The notes under the pieces were generated by a model. It made no database searches. It was given only the letters and a program-made list of their open reading frames with translations, and was not told where the DNA came from. A stretch of DNA of 64,000 nucleotides, taken from positions 1 through 64,000 of the forward strand of contig JANQPF010000015.1 of NCBI GenBank assembly GCA_028285415.1, given 5' to 3'. Source of the DNA: Pseudomonadales bacterium (GTDB lineage Bacteria > Pseudomonadota > Gammaproteobacteria > Pseudomonadales > Azotimanducaceae). Each line of letters opens with the position of its first letter. Position 1 is the stretch's first letter. Positions 44,338 to 53,282 of this stretch are shown here, in pieces. The position numbers were made by a program, and so were the translations under genes.

Positions 44338-45690
44338 TCACGCGTACACCCAGGTTGCCAGCCCCAGAAACACGAAGAACCCCGTCACGTCCGTGATTGT
44401 CGTCAGCACGACCCCACCGGCAATCGCCGGGTCGATGTTGAGACGTCTGAGAATTGACGGTAACAGGCTGCCGGACACGGCGGCAATAATGATTGTGATG
44501 ACCATTGCCGTGGCGATGACCAGTCCGAGGTTGACGTCCTGAAAGGCGAGAGCGGCCGTTACCGCAACCAGAGACGCCCAGAGGAGACCGTTCAACACCG
44601 CAACCACAAACTCCCGATTCAAAAGCCACAGCAGATTGCCGCGCTGGATGTGTCCCAGCGCTTCGCCGCGGATGACGAGGGTCAGCGTCTGCGTGCCGGC
44701 GATCCCGCCCATGCTGGCGACGATTGGCATGAGCACGGCAAGCGCCACGACCTTGGCGATAGTGTCTTCAAAGAGGTTGATCACCGCTGCCGCGATAAAC
44801 GCGGTGATGAGGTTGATGCCGAGCCAGACGGCGCGACGGCGCACGGATTTGGCGATGGGTGCAAACGTATCCTCGTCTAGATCGAGACCGGCGCGCGCCA
44901 GTACCGCTTCGTCTGCATCCTCGATGATGACGTCGACCACGTCGTCAATGGTGATACGGCCGAGGAGATGGCCGTTTTCGTCGACCACAGGCGCGGAAAC
45001 GAGGTCCAGCTCGGAAAAGAGCCTTGCCACGTCGGTATCTGGCGTGTCGACGTTGATGGCCGGCGCTTCGGTATCCATGACCTCGCGCACCGTTACCGTC
45101 GGATCCGAGGTCAGCAGCTTGGCGAACGGCAGCATGCCCACGTATTCGTCGCGGGAGTTGACCACAATGAGTGCGTCGGTGGTTTCCGGCAGATCCTTGT
45201 GGATCCGCAGATAACGGAAGACAAGCTCCAGCGCGTGTCGCGGACGCACCGTGATGGTGTCGGTGTTCATCAGACCGCCGGCGCTGTCCTCGTCGTACGA
45301 AAGCACGGCCTCGACCCGCGCGCGGTCACGTGCGTCCAACGATGCCAGCACCTGGTTGGTGATGGTTTGTGGCAGGTGCTGCAGGACGTCGGCGAAGTCG
45401 TCCGTGTCGAGATCTTCCGCAACCGCAACCAATTGCTCGGTGTCCATCTCCTCGAGGAACTCGCCGAGGATTTCCTCGTGCAGGTGCTGCAGGGTCTGGT
45501 TCTGGATCTCCTCGTCCAGGAGCTCCCATAGCACGCTGCGTACCTTCGGCGGATTGGATTCGAGAACGTTGGCGACTTCGGCGGGTCTGAGCGACGCGAG
45601 GATGACCCTGGTCTCCGCAGTCGAGGCGTCCGAGACCCCGCGGATGACTTCCTTGACCTTGTCGATCTGTTGTTCGGGTGCTGCGGACAT
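44338..45690 (-). CDS. mgtE: Magnesium transporter MgtE
   Basis: 450 residues: an N-terminal superhelical domain (with E-V-A-N-V-L and V-L-S-Y-D-E-D-S-A-G-G-L-M-N), two CBS domains (about 140-260) and a C-terminal channel domain of five helices with the M-P-I-V-A-S-M-G-G-I-A-G-T-Q motif. MgtE is a Mg2+-gated channel closed by cytosolic Mg2+ at the N-domain/CBS interface. It is the first gene of the conserved segment that resumes after the accessory block. Confidence 0.96.
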   Translation of the reverse strand: MSAAPEQQIDKVKEVIRGVSDASTAETRVILASLRPAEVANVLESNPPKVRSVLWELLDEEIQNQTLQHLHEEILGEFLEEMDTEQLVAVAEDLDTDDFADVLQHLPQTITNQVLASLDARDRARVEAVLSYDEDSAGGLMNTDTITVRPRHALELVFRYLRIHKDLPETTDALIVVNSRDEYVGMLPFAKLLTSDPTVTVREVMDTEAPAINVDTPDTDVARLFSELDLVSAPVVDENGHLLGRITIDDVVDVIIEDADEAVLARAGLDLDEDTFAPIAKSVRRRAVWLGINLITAFIAAAVINLFEDTIAKVVALAVLMPIVASMGGIAGTQTLTLVIRGEALGHIQRGNLLWLLNREFVVAVLNGLLWASLVAVTAALAFQDVNLGLVIATAMVITIIIAAVSGSLLPSILRRLNIDPAIAGGVVLTTITDVTGFFVFLGLATWVYA

Positions 45691-45750
45691 GACTACCTGT
45701 CGCTACCTACGGGACAATGTTCTGGTTATGCCTGCCTCTCAGCTGAATGG

Positions 45751-46023
45751 CTACTCGTCCAACTCGTGGAAACCGGCCTCAATCAGGTCGCAGATGCCCT
45801 GGAATGCCTCGTCTTCGTCTTCACCTTCGATGGTCAGGCTGAGTTCGGATCCGACAGGGGCGCCGAGCAGCAGCAGGCTCATGATGCTTTTCCCGTCGAC
45901 CTCTTTGCCGTCTTTGCCGAGGGTCACGGTGCTGGCGTAGGTCTTGGCAACGTCTACCAGCTTGGACGCAGCGCGGGCGTGCAGGCCGAGAGGGTTGATC
46001 AAGGTGAGGCTGGTACTGCGCAT
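45751..46023 (-). CDS. ptsO: Phosphocarrier protein NPr
   Basis: 90 residues. The phosphorylatable His15 lies in P-L-G-L-H-A-R-A-A-S, with Ser46 in G-K-S-I-M-S-L. HPr-family size. Its place with rapZ, ptsN, hpf and rpoN identifies it as NPr of the nitrogen phosphotransferase system, which passes phosphate to PtsN. A stem-loop (46047-46079) separates it from rapZ. Confidence 0.93.
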   Translation of the reverse strand: MRSTSLTLINPLGLHARAASKLVDVAKTYASTVTLGKDGKEVDGKSIMSLLLLGAPVGSELSLTIEGEDEDEAFQGICDLIEAGFHELDE

Positions 46024-46046
46024 GGGTTCGCTGTGGTGCAGGATGG

Positions 46047-46079
46047 GCCGAAGTTTACAGTTTCGTCCCCCACTTCGGC
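46047..46079. other. Stem-loop between rapZ and ptsO
   Basis: GCCGAAGT and ACTTCGGC pair perfectly over 8 bp around a 17-nt loop in the 85-bp gap. There is no T-run. It may be a weak attenuator or an mRNA processing element. Confidence 0.35.
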
Positions 46080-46108
46080 AAAGCGATGCGCGAAAAATGC
46101 GGATCGCG

Positions 46109-46966
46109 TCAGTTGCGGTTCAGCTCGCGGTGGCGTACCAGCACGTTCTCGAACTCCGGCTCGAAGTGCTTCGCCAGCCGCTCGGCCAGATAGACGCTGC
46201 GGTGCTGCCCACCGGTGCAGCCGAGTGCGACGGTCATGTACACGCGGGCGTTTTCTTCGAAGCGCGGGATCCAGGAGCTCAGGTAGCCGGCAATGTCGAC
46301 GAACATCTCGTTGACCATGGGCTGCGCCTCGAGATAGGCGACAATTTCGGGATCGCGACCGTTCAGCGGCCTCAGGTCCTCTTCCCAGTGCGGGTTGGGC
46401 AGGCAGCGTAGGTCGAACACCATGTCCGCGTCGACGGGAACGCCGGCTTTGAAGCCGAAAGAACGGAACAGGAGACTCAAGCCCGCGCCAACGCGGGCAA
46501 CAATGCGTTCGGCGATGATGCCGCTGAGCTCCTGGGACGTCAGCTGCGTCGTGTCGATCGTCAGGTCCGCGAGGTCGGCAATGCTCTCGAGGATCTCTGC
46601 TTCCGCGTCGATGGCCTGGCGCAGGTCTGTGTCCGCGTTGGTGAGCGGGTGGCGTCGGCGGGTTTCGCTGAACCGCTTGACCAGCGTGGGGCTGCGGGCA
46701 TCGAGGTAGATGACCTCGCAGTCGACGTCCATACGGTCGACGGACATCATGATTTCGCCGAAACGCTCGAGGTCGCTGCTGCGGGCATCGATACAGACGG
46801 CCAGATTGCTGTTGCGGCTGCTCGGCTCGCGTAGCGTATTGTGCACGAGTGACTGCAGCAGGATGACCGGGAAGTTGTCTATGCAGTTGTAGCCGGCATC
46901 CTCAAGCGCGTTGAGAACGGTGGATTTGCCAGAGCCGGAGCGGCCGCTGATGACAATGAGTTTCAC
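46109..46966 (-). CDS. rapZ: RNase adapter protein RapZ
   Basis: 285 residues from GTG 46966, in a GTGA overlap with the ptsN stop. Walker A G-R-S-G-S-G-K-S-T is at the N-terminus, with Y-L-D-A-R (Walker B-like) and the C-terminal C-T-G-G-Q-H-R-S-V-Y signature. In E. coli RapZ directs RNase E to the GlmZ RNA and so controls GlmS; whether the same RNA exists here is not visible. Confidence 0.95.
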   Translation of the reverse strand: MKLIVISGRSGSGKSTVLNALEDAGYNCIDNFPVILLQSLVHNTLREPSSRNSNLAVCIDARSSDLERFGEIMMSVDRMDVDCEVIYLDARSPTLVKRFSETRRRHPLTNADTDLRQAIDAEAEILESIADLADLTIDTTQLTSQELSGIIAERIVARVGAGLSLLFRSFGFKAGVPVDADMVFDLRCLPNPHWEEDLRPLNGRDPEIVAYLEAQPMVNEMFVDIAGYLSSWIPRFEENARVYMTVALGCTGGQHRSVYLAERLAKHFEPEFENVLVRHRELNRN

Positions 46967-47439
46967 GCCGTCTGGCTGTTTGGCTCTGGACGGCTGAGCT
47001 GCTCGGTGATGACCGCAAGCAACGCATCGTCGCTGGCGCACTGTCGCAACGCTTCCCGGTTGGCTTCTTCGGCAAAGGTTTCGGCAAGCACTGACAGCGC
47101 TTCGAGGTGCGCATTGTGCTCATCCTCCGGCACCACCAGCACGAAGAGCAGATCAACCGGCTGGCCGTCAGTTGCCTCATAGTCGATCGGTTCGTTGAGG
47201 GTAAGGCAGGCAGCCTGTATCTCCTGGCATGCAATACGGCAGTGGGGGATGGCGACGCCGTCACCGAGACCGGTACTGCCAAGGCGCTCGCGGTTCATGA
47301 GCGCGTCGAAAAGCTGGTCGGCGTTTACGGAATTTGTTGCCATCATCTCTGCGATGTACTGAATGACGCGCTTCCGGCTGCTGGCTTCGACGCGGCAGCG
47401 GACATTGCTGGTCCCTAACAAATTCTCTACGTGGAACAT
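46963..47439 (-). CDS. ptsN: Nitrogen-regulatory PTS EIIA component PtsN
   Basis: 158 residues. The phosphorylated His66 is in G-V-A-I-P-H-C-R, with V-L-V-V-P-E-D-E-H and L-S-V-L-A-E-T-F-A. PtsN takes phosphate from NPr and regulates potassium and phosphate sensing and sigma-54-linked functions. Its stop overlaps rapZ and it lies 36 bp after hpf. Confidence 0.95.
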   Translation of the reverse strand: MFHVENLLGTSNVRCRVEASSRKRVIQYIAEMMATNSVNADQLFDALMNRERLGSTGLGDGVAIPHCRIACQEIQAACLTLNEPIDYEATDGQPVDLLFVLVVPEDEHNAHLEALSVLAETFAEEANREALRQCASDDALLAVITEQLSRPEPNSQTA

Positions 47440-47475
47440 TTTACGTTCTGAATCCTGCCGCCAGGCGTTTGGTCG

Positions 47476-47796
47476 TCAGTGTCTGGCGCTGCGGGCGTGG
47501 GCCCCGTTGTGTCGGTCGACCGTTTTCTCTTTGTGTTTGATCAGCTGTCGGTCGAGTTTGTCCACCAGTTGATCGATGGCGGCGTACATGTCTTCGTGGT
47601 GTGCGTTGGCGAAGAGCTCAGCGCCGGTGACATGCGCATTTGCCTCGGCCTTGTGCAGGAGCTTCTCTACGGTGATCACAACGTGCACTTGAGTGATGTG
47701 ATCGTAATGGCGCTCCAGTTTTTCGAATTTCTGTTCGATGTAGTCGTGTAGTGATTCGGTCAGGTCGACGTGGTGTCCGGTTATGCTGAGTTGCAT
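47476..47796 (-). CDS. hpf: Ribosome hibernation promoting factor (short form)
   Basis: 106 residues from ATG 47796, preceded by an AGGAGG site. Short-HPF features: Q-L-S-I-T-G-H-H-V-D-L-T, Y-I-E-Q-K-F-E-K-L-E-R-H, and D-M-Y-A-A-I-D-Q-L-V-D-K-L. It promotes 100S ribosome dimers in stationary phase. It is the usual neighbour of rpoN. Confidence 0.95.
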   Translation of the reverse strand: MQLSITGHHVDLTESLHDYIEQKFEKLERHYDHITQVHVVITVEKLLHKAEANAHVTGAELFANAHHEDMYAAIDQLVDKLDRQLIKHKEKTVDRHNGAHARSARH

Positions 47797-47905
47797 CAGT
47801 CCTCCTTTGCAAAGAAACGGCATGCCGAGTGTCCGTATGCACACCGATGGTAAGGCGCTGGCGCGACGTGGGATGTTATTGTGATTCTGCTGCCAGCAGG
47901 ATGCA

Positions 47906-49390
47906 TCAAACGAGCTGCTTGCGTTCGTTTGATGGTGGGATTGAAAGTGATTCGCGGTATTTCGCAACGGTACGCCTGGCGACGTTGATGTTTTGATCTT
48001 TCAGTATTGCCGCGATCTTACTGTCACTCAACGGTTTTCTGGGGTCTTCTTCCGCGGTAAGCTTCTGGATTAACGCGCGTATTGCAGTGCTCGAAACTTC
48101 GCCCCCCGTGGCCGTGCCAACGTGGGAGGAGAAGAAGTATTTGAGTTCGAAAACGCCTCTCGGCGTTGCCATGTACTTGCGGCTCGTGACCCGGGAAATC
48201 GTCGATTCGTGCAGTTCCACTGCCTCCGCGATGTCCGCCAGGATCAGCGGCTTCATCGCTTCCGGACCGTACTCCAGAAAACCGCGCTGAACTTCCACGA
48301 TTTTGCTCGCCACGCGCAGCAGCGTGTCATGGCGGGTCTGCAGGCTCTTCAGGAACCAGCGGGCTTCCTGCAGGCTGTCGCGCAGATAGGTTTTGTCTTC
48401 GCCGTTTTTTGTCTGCTTGGCGAGGCCTTCATACAGCGGGTTGATGCGGATCTGCGGCGTTGCGTCGCTGTTGAGCTCGACCACCCAGCGGCCCTCGAAT
48501 TTGCGCACCACCACGTCCGGCACGATGTAGTCCGCCGCTTCCTCCTCGATGGCGCTGCCGGGTCGGGGATTCAGCGTGCGAATCAAGGCCACCACCTGCG
48601 ACAGTTCCGCTTCGGTCAGCTTGGTGCGGCGTTTCAGATTGGCAAAGTCTTTAGCGCCGAGGAGGTCGAGGTGATCGGCAACCAGAGAGTTGGCCTCGTC
48701 GAGCCACGGCGTGTCCGCTGGCAGCTGTACAAGCTGCAGCGCCAGGCACTCGCGCAGATCCCGGGCGGCAACGCCGATGGGGTCGAACTGTTGGACACGG
48801 GCCAGCACCGCGCAAACGTCGTCATGGGTGCAGCGGTCTTCGACCGGGATGCTGGGATCCTGCAGCGACTGCCACAAATCCTCGGTGCTGATGGTCAGCA
48901 TGCCGCTCGGTTCGACAGCATCGATGATGGCTTCGGCGATGAGCCGGTCCGATTGCGCCATCGGGGTGAGATTCAGTTGCCACTCGAGGTGATCGGCAAG
49001 GGTTTCTTCGGCGCTGCGATTGGCGAGCGGATCGTAGTCGCTGTCCGGTGCCGGCAGGCTGGAGGTATTGGAGTACACGTCTTCCCAGCTCGAGTCCACC
49101 GGCAGCTCGTCGCCCATGGGTTGATCCAGCTGATCGTTGACGTCGGGCACCTCGGGATCGAGCACTTCGGTGGCACTCTCAGCCTCGCTCTGCGGCTCGG
49201 GATCGGCCTGATCGAGAGTCTCGGCGGGCTCGTTGTCCTCCGACATTTCCAGCATCGGATTACTTTCGAGCGTGGTCTGAATCTCCTGTTGCAGATCGAG
49301 CGCGGACAACTGCAGCAGGCGGATTGCCTGCTGCAATTGGGGCGTCATGGTCAATGACTGTCCGAGCTTCAGCGCCAGCGTTTGTTTCAT
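47906..49390 (-). CDS. rpoN: RNA polymerase sigma-54 factor
   Basis: 494 residues. N-terminal region I ([19 protein letters not shown]), an acidic region II, the core-binding domain and the C-terminal RpoN box [10 protein letters not shown] are all present. It directs transcription from -24/-12 promoters with enhancer-binding activators. It begins a transcript beyond the lptB terminator and leads into hpf, ptsN, rapZ and ptsO. Confidence 0.97.
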   Translation of the reverse strand: MKQTLALKLGQSLTMTPQLQQAIRLLQLSALDLQQEIQTTLESNPMLEMSEDNEPAETLDQADPEPQSEAESATEVLDPEVPDVNDQLDQPMGDELPVDSSWEDVYSNTSSLPAPDSDYDPLANRSAEETLADHLEWQLNLTPMAQSDRLIAEAIIDAVEPSGMLTISTEDLWQSLQDPSIPVEDRCTHDDVCAVLARVQQFDPIGVAARDLRECLALQLVQLPADTPWLDEANSLVADHLDLLGAKDFANLKRRTKLTEAELSQVVALIRTLNPRPGSAIEEEAADYIVPDVVVRKFEGRWVVELNSDATPQIRINPLYEGLAKQTKNGEDKTYLRDSLQEARWFLKSLQTRHDTLLRVASKIVEVQRGFLEYGPEAMKPLILADIAEAVELHESTISRVTSRKYMATPRGVFELKYFFSSHVGTATGGEVSSTAIRALIQKLTAEEDPRKPLSDSKIAAILKDQNINVARRTVAKYRESLSIPPSNERKQLV

Positions 49391-49449
49391 ACAAACCGAG
49401 TCAGTCCCCGAGCTTCCGATTGGGGATTACGTCGCTCCAAGCAAATGTT

Positions 49450-49473
49450 AAAAACCGTGCCAATTTAGCACGG
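49450..49473 (-). terminator. Intrinsic terminator after lptB
   Basis: On the minus strand CCGTGC (49473-49468) pairs with GCACGG (49460-49455) around a 7-nt loop and continues directly into TTTTT (49454-49450). It separates the lpt operon from rpoN, which must therefore have its own promoter. Confidence 0.85.
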
Positions 49474-49548
49474 ATGCCGGTGATCATGGATCGGTATTTG
49501 TCGAAACTGGGAACTGACCCGCGAAATGAATGGGCCGTCCTCGGGCTG

Positions 49549-50298
49549 TCAGATCGTGAAGCCCTCGCCCAGGTAGACCTGTTTTACCGTCTCGTTGTTA
49601 AGAATAGCCTCTGCGCTACCGTCGGCAATGATGTGCCCCTTATGCACGATGTAGGCCCGGTCACAAATATCGAGGGTTTCACGGACGTTGTGATCGGTAA
49701 TGAGCACGCCGATACCACGGCGGGCGAGATCGCGGATTTCGGATTTGATGTCCGCCACGGAGATCGGATCAACCCCGGCGAAAGGTTCATCCAGCAGCAT
49801 GAAGCGCGGTTCGCTGGCGAGCGCCCGGGCAATTTCCAGGCGGCGCCGTTCGCCACCGGACAGGCGCTGGCCGAGAGATTTGCGCACGCCGGTCAGATGA
49901 AACTCCTCGAGCAGCTGCTCCATGACCGCCTTGCGCTCCGCTTTGCTGAGATCGTCGCGGAGCTCGAGCATCGCGCGCAGGTTGTCCTCCGTGCTCAACG
50001 TGCGGAATACGCTGGCTTCCTGCGGCAGGTAGCCGATACCCGCTCGGGCGCGTTCGTGTACCGCCGCCTGGGTGAGGTCCGTGCCGTCCAGGGAGATGTC
50101 GCCCGCATCCACTTTGAGGAGGCCCACCACCATGTAGAAACAGGTGGTCTTGCCCGCGCCGTTAGGTCCCAGCAGACCGACAATCTCGCCGCTTTTGACC
50201 TGCAGCGAAACGTTTTCCACGGCGATCTTACTGCGGTATTCCTTGCGCAGAGACGTCGCGCGGAGGACTGACTTAGCCGAGGGCTGTGTGGCGGCCAC
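49549..50298 (-). CDS. lptB: LPS export ABC transporter ATPase LptB
   Basis: 249 residues. Walker [11 protein letters not shown]-loop, signature L-S-G-G-E-R-R-R and Walker B F-M-L-L-D-E-P are intact. LptB drives LPS extraction from the inner membrane with LptFG, which are not in this window. Last gene of the yrbG-kdsC-lptC-lptA-lptB run. Confidence 0.96.
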   Translation of the reverse strand: MAATQPSAKSVLRATSLRKEYRSKIAVENVSLQVKSGEIVGLLGPNGAGKTTCFYMVVGLLKVDAGDISLDGTDLTQAAVHERARAGIGYLPQEASVFRTLSTEDNLRAMLELRDDLSKAERKAVMEQLLEEFHLTGVRKSLGQRLSGGERRRLEIARALASEPRFMLLDEPFAGVDPISVADIKSEIRDLARRGIGVLITDHNVRETLDICDRAYIVHKGHIIADGSAEAILNNETVKQVYLGEGFTI

Positions 50299-50316
50299 TG
50301 ATGCGTTGCTGACGCT

Positions 50317-50841
50317 TTATTCTGGAGGACGTGACTGCGGATCGAGCTTCATGCTGACCCGCCCCGACGTGTCTCCGGCGCTGGCATCCACCTTACCGTT
50401 CACTACGTCATAGCGTATCGACTCGCCGCGCAGCTCGTTGCCTTTCTGCGCAAGTGTGGCTTTGCCGTTCAGATAAATTCGCTCTTCGGCCGTGTGATAG
50501 ATGATCGAGTCGGCGTGCGCGTTGACGTTGCCCTGGTCGTCTTCGAGCTCTTGCTCGTAACGAGCCGGGGAACCGATGGTGGTGATGCGCTCTACCTGGT
50601 TGCCTTTGACCTTCACGACCATTTTGTCGCCCTTCACTCGCAGCGTGCCCTGGACCACCTCTACGGAGCCGGTATAGACGATGGTTTCGTTGTTCTGATC
50701 GATCTCGGCGTCATCACCTTCGATGTGGATCGGCTGGTCGGCGTCGGAGCGTAGCGCATGAGCGTGCCCTGCCAGCGCCAGACACAGGAGCGCCGCGATC
50801 CCGGGACCGCTAACTCTTCTTGAACTGTTCCGGTAGGACAA
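50317..50841 (-). CDS. lptA: LPS transport periplasmic protein LptA
   Basis: 174 residues from a TTG, with no better start downstream that keeps the signal. A signal peptide (L-C-L-A-L-A-G-H-A-H-A) precedes the OstA-type beta-jellyroll: P-I-H-I-E-G-D-D-A-E-I, T-G-S-V-E-V-V-Q-G-T-L and the A-R-Y-E-Q strands. LptA bridges LptC and LptD in the periplasm. Its start overlaps the lptC end by 32 bp. Confidence 0.93.
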   Translation of the reverse strand: MSYRNSSRRVSGPGIAALLCLALAGHAHALRSDADQPIHIEGDDAEIDQNNETIVYTGSVEVVQGTLRVKGDKMVVKVKGNQVERITTIGSPARYEQELEDDQGNVNAHADSIIYHTAEERIYLNGKATLAQKGNELRGESIRYDVVNGKVDASAGDTSGRVSMKLDPQSRPPE

Positions 50842-51424
50842 TCGTATGTACCCTTTGATGTTCAGCGGACAACATGGTCAAAACGCCGCTCGTCAGGTCC
50901 GCCCGCAAGCCCGCGGCTTTGGTTCGGCCGACCTCCGTATCGATCATAACATCTTGGTTCGTTTCGGCGAATTGGCGGTCGGGATAGACGTAGAACGACT
51001 CGGAACGCATCGTTACCAGACCGTTTGCAGGGTGGGTCTGCACCAGCTCCACATCTTCCCGCAGATACACCACATCTTCCGTCGTGCCGTTCGGACCCGG
51101 GCGCGTGCGGATGTACCCGTGCCGGGATGCCACATCCCAGGGGGGTTGCGAATCGCTCAGAAGATGTAGTTTGGGCTGCGACATGCGCGTGAGCTGTTCG
51201 AGATTGTACTGGCGGATCGTTTCTGCACGCAGGCGATAGTGCAGCGAACCGTCGGGCTGCAGCTGATGAAACTCGACGTTGTTGGCAAAGACGTCCGGCT
51301 CGGTGTCTACCGACAGATCGTCGATGGTCGTCGCGTCCTCGTCTGAGCTCGTCTGCCACATCCAGGTGATGACCGCGACGATGAACACCGCGCCGCCGTA
51401 GAGGAAGCGTTTCAGATTGTCCAT
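50810..51424 (-). CDS. lptC: LPS export protein LptC
   Basis: 204 residues from ATG 51424 (ATG 51448 is a longer alternative). One N-terminal membrane helix, then a periplasmic beta-jellyroll with Y-R-L-R-A-E-T-I-R-Q-Y and the S-E-S-F-Y-V-Y-P-D region. It receives LPS from LptBFG and hands it to LptA. It overlaps kdsC by 13 bp. Confidence 0.9.
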   Translation of the reverse strand: MDNLKRFLYGGAVFIVAVITWMWQTSSDEDATTIDDLSVDTEPDVFANNVEFHQLQPDGSLHYRLRAETIRQYNLEQLTRMSQPKLHLLSDSQPPWDVASRHGYIRTRPGPNGTTEDVVYLREDVELVQTHPANGLVTMRSESFYVYPDRQFAETNQDVMIDTEVGRTKAAGLRADLTSGVLTMLSAEHQRVHTIVLPEQFKKS

Positions 51425-51927
51425 TTGTCCTGCGCTCTGAGTATCCATTCAGCGAGGTCGACGACCACGCCTTCACCGCCGGCGCGCAGGGTTGCGCAGT
51501 CAGCACGTTTGAGGACCTCCGGGTGCGCGTTGGGTACCGTGACGCTCAGACTCACGGCGGCATGTTCGAAAAGCGGCAGGTCCTGGATGTCGTCACCGAC
51601 AACGGCCAGGTTCGCGTCGGGAAAGCCACCTTTGATGAGGAGGTCCAACGCCTGGCATTTGTTGTCGGCACCTTGTTGTAAAAAGCTGATGCCCAGTTCC
51701 CGGGCCCGTCGCGCTACGATCGGTGAGCGGCGCCCGGTGATGATCGCCACAGGCAGCCCTGCGCCCATGAGCAGTTTCAAGCTGGCGCCGTCCTGGACGT
51801 GGAACTGTTTCAGTTCGTGACCATCGTCGGTGTAGATGATGCGGCCGTCGGTGAGCACCCCGTCCACGTCGAGAACAATACCCTGCAGTTGGGCGGCGCG
51901 GGCGGTGAGATCGGGGTCGTCGATCAC
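51412..51927 (-). CDS. kdsC: 3-deoxy-D-manno-octulosonate 8-phosphate phosphatase KdsC
   Basis: 171 residues from GTG 51927. A small cap-less HAD phosphatase: motif I L-D-V-D-G-V-L-T-D-G, motif II I-I-T-G-R, and motif IV V-G-D-D-I-Q-D. Kdo-8-phosphate is dephosphorylated to Kdo for LPS inner core. It starts 1 bp after the yrbG stop. kdsD, which commonly lies between yrbG and kdsC, is absent. Confidence 0.94.
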   Translation of the reverse strand: MIDDPDLTARAAQLQGIVLDVDGVLTDGRIIYTDDGHELKQFHVQDGASLKLLMGAGLPVAIITGRRSPIVARRARELGISFLQQGADNKCQALDLLIKGGFPDANLAVVGDDIQDLPLFEHAAVSLSVTVPNAHPEVLKRADCATLRAGGEGVVVDLAEWILRAQDKWTI

Positions 51928-51928
51928 C

Positions 51929-52891
51929 TTACGCCTGCAGCACCAGCATGTAGTTGTAGCCACACCAGGCAGCCAGCATGACCATGCCTTCGAAACGCGT
52001 GATGACGGGACGGGAATTGATGCCGTAGGCAAAGAGTGCCAACGCCAGCGTGAGCGCCAGCATCATGCCGCCGTCACGCCAGACGGCCACCGCCTCGATG
52101 TTTGCACCGCTGACGATACCGGGTACCGAGAGAACCGCCAGAATGTTGAGGATGTTGGACCCAACCACGTTGCCGATGGCGATGTCCGGATGGCCCTTGA
52201 TGGCTGAGCCGATGGTCGCCGCCAGCTCCGGCAGTGACGTGCCGACGGCGACGATGGTCAGGCCGATGATCATGTCGCTCACCCCAAGCGCTTCAGCAAT
52301 GGTGCTGGCCGCGTGGACCAGGACCTGAGCCGAGACGAGCAACACGATGAGGCCGAGCACCAGCCAGACGATGGCCTGCAGCGTGGTCATCTCGGGTAGC
52401 TCGTCGAGCTCTTCCTGCAGGGAGGCGGAGAGTTCCTGATCCGGCTGCTTTTGTGCCCTGACCAGTAACCACAGGATCACCGCCAGACCGATCAGGAGGA
52501 TGATGCCGTCGAGCCGCGACAGGTTGTGGTCGAAGATCAGCCCGAGCGCCAGCACCGTAGCAATCAGGAGCCATGGCAGCTCAGCTTGGCGGACGGGCTT
52601 GGAAAAAGGCAGCGGTGCCACGAGCGCGGTAATGCCGAGCACGAGACCGATATTGGCAATGTTGGAACCGATTGCGTTGCCCACCGCGAGCAACGGATTT
52701 CCCTCGATGGCGGCAAAGAGCGCCACGAGAATCTCTGGCGCGGAAGTGCCTATGGATACGACCGTCAGACCGATCAGCATCTTGGAAACGCCGAGATTGG
52801 TCGCGCACGCGGCGGCGCCCGACAGGAAACGGTCGGCGCTCCACACCAGGGCGACAAACCCAAAAATCAGCAGGAGTAGGGGAACCCACAT
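51929..52891 (-). CDS. yrbG: Sodium/calcium exchanger-type protein YrbG
   Basis: 320 residues with ten hydrophobic segments and the two alpha-repeats of CaCA exchangers: S-I-G-T-S-A-P-E-I-L-V-A with G-N-A-I-G-S-N-I-A-N, and V-A-V-G-T-S-L-P-E-L-A with G-N-V-V-G-S-N-I-L-N. It would exchange cations across the inner membrane; the E. coli role is unproven. First gene of the lpt run. Confidence 0.94.
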   Translation of the reverse strand: MWVPLLLLIFGFVALVWSADRFLSGAAACATNLGVSKMLIGLTVVSIGTSAPEILVALFAAIEGNPLLAVGNAIGSNIANIGLVLGITALVAPLPFSKPVRQAELPWLLIATVLALGLIFDHNLSRLDGIILLIGLAVILWLLVRAQKQPDQELSASLQEELDELPEMTTLQAIVWLVLGLIVLLVSAQVLVHAASTIAEALGVSDMIIGLTIVAVGTSLPELAATIGSAIKGHPDIAIGNVVGSNILNILAVLSVPGIVSGANIEAVAVWRDGGMMLALTLALALFAYGINSRPVITRFEGMVMLAAWCGYNYMLVLQA

Positions 52892-53026
52892 AGATAAGAA
52901 ATGGTCAGATTACAGCATCAAGTGTCCGGATAATTGCGCACTTTAGTCGGATCGGGGTAACGATGCCAATTGTCAATCTATTGGCGAACTGAGGCTGAAA
53001 AGCTTCAGGGAGGGTTCAGCGCGCGG

Positions 53027-53035
53027 TGTTATACT
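53027..53035 (+). promoter_or_regulatory. Extended -10 promoter element
   Basis: TGTTATACT fits the TG-n-TATAAT extended -10 consensus with one mismatch. No good -35 lies 16-18 bp upstream, as is allowed for extended -10 promoters. It would start a transcript near 53042 toward mlaF. Confidence 0.5.
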
Positions 53036-53040
53036 GCTTT

Positions 53041-53172
53041 CCCATCGTGCATGCAGGTTTGCCGCGGCATGGATGACGTGCATGGTCCCATCAACGCCCC
53101 GTGAACGGGCTGTGGGTCTCGGGAGCAAGCTTGCTGTAACACTTTGTTGCACCGGTAGCCCTCAGGCTACCG
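53041..53172 (+). ncRNA. Candidate structured leader or small RNA upstream of mlaF
   Basis: Successive inverted repeats: CATGC/GCATG (53050-53054 and 53067-53071), CCCA/TGGG (53087, 53113) enclosing GCCC-GT/AC-GGGC (53096-53110) with one bulged base, AGCAAGCTTGCT (53124-53135, self-complementary) and CGGTAGCC/GGCTACCG (53153-53172, 4-nt loop). The last is followed by a T-rich but not uniform stretch. No known RNA family was recognised. It may be an independent RNA or an mlaF leader. Confidence 0.4.
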
Positions 53173-53282
53173 TAGCATCTGCTTTAATTAGCTGACGTCC
53201 CGGATTGGGATGCGAAAAACAGCTGAACCAGGGAGCGGTCTCCAGATAATCGTCTGTTTCCCTGATCAACAAACAAGCGAAC

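Larger units (their letters stand above)
52892..53282. other. 391-bp gap between yrbG and mlaF with a series of stem-loops
   Basis: No convincing ORF. The part next to yrbG contains TTGACA on the minus strand without a matching -10. The middle holds an extended -10 (53027-53035) followed by four inverted repeats over about 130 bp. The last 110 bp before mlaF contain AT-rich stretches but no clear T-run or ribosome site. It must hold the promoters of both divergent operons. Confidence 0.7.

Noticed and set aside
48122-49357. 411-codon open frame opposite rpoN
   Set aside because: rpoN is intact on the minus strand; this frame has no motifs and is explained by codon bias.
49440-49475. TGGCAC followed by a TTTGCT stretch before rpoN, resembling a sigma-54 promoter
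   Set aside because: The distance between the two elements is 11-12 bp instead of 5, and TGGCAC is part of the terminator stem.
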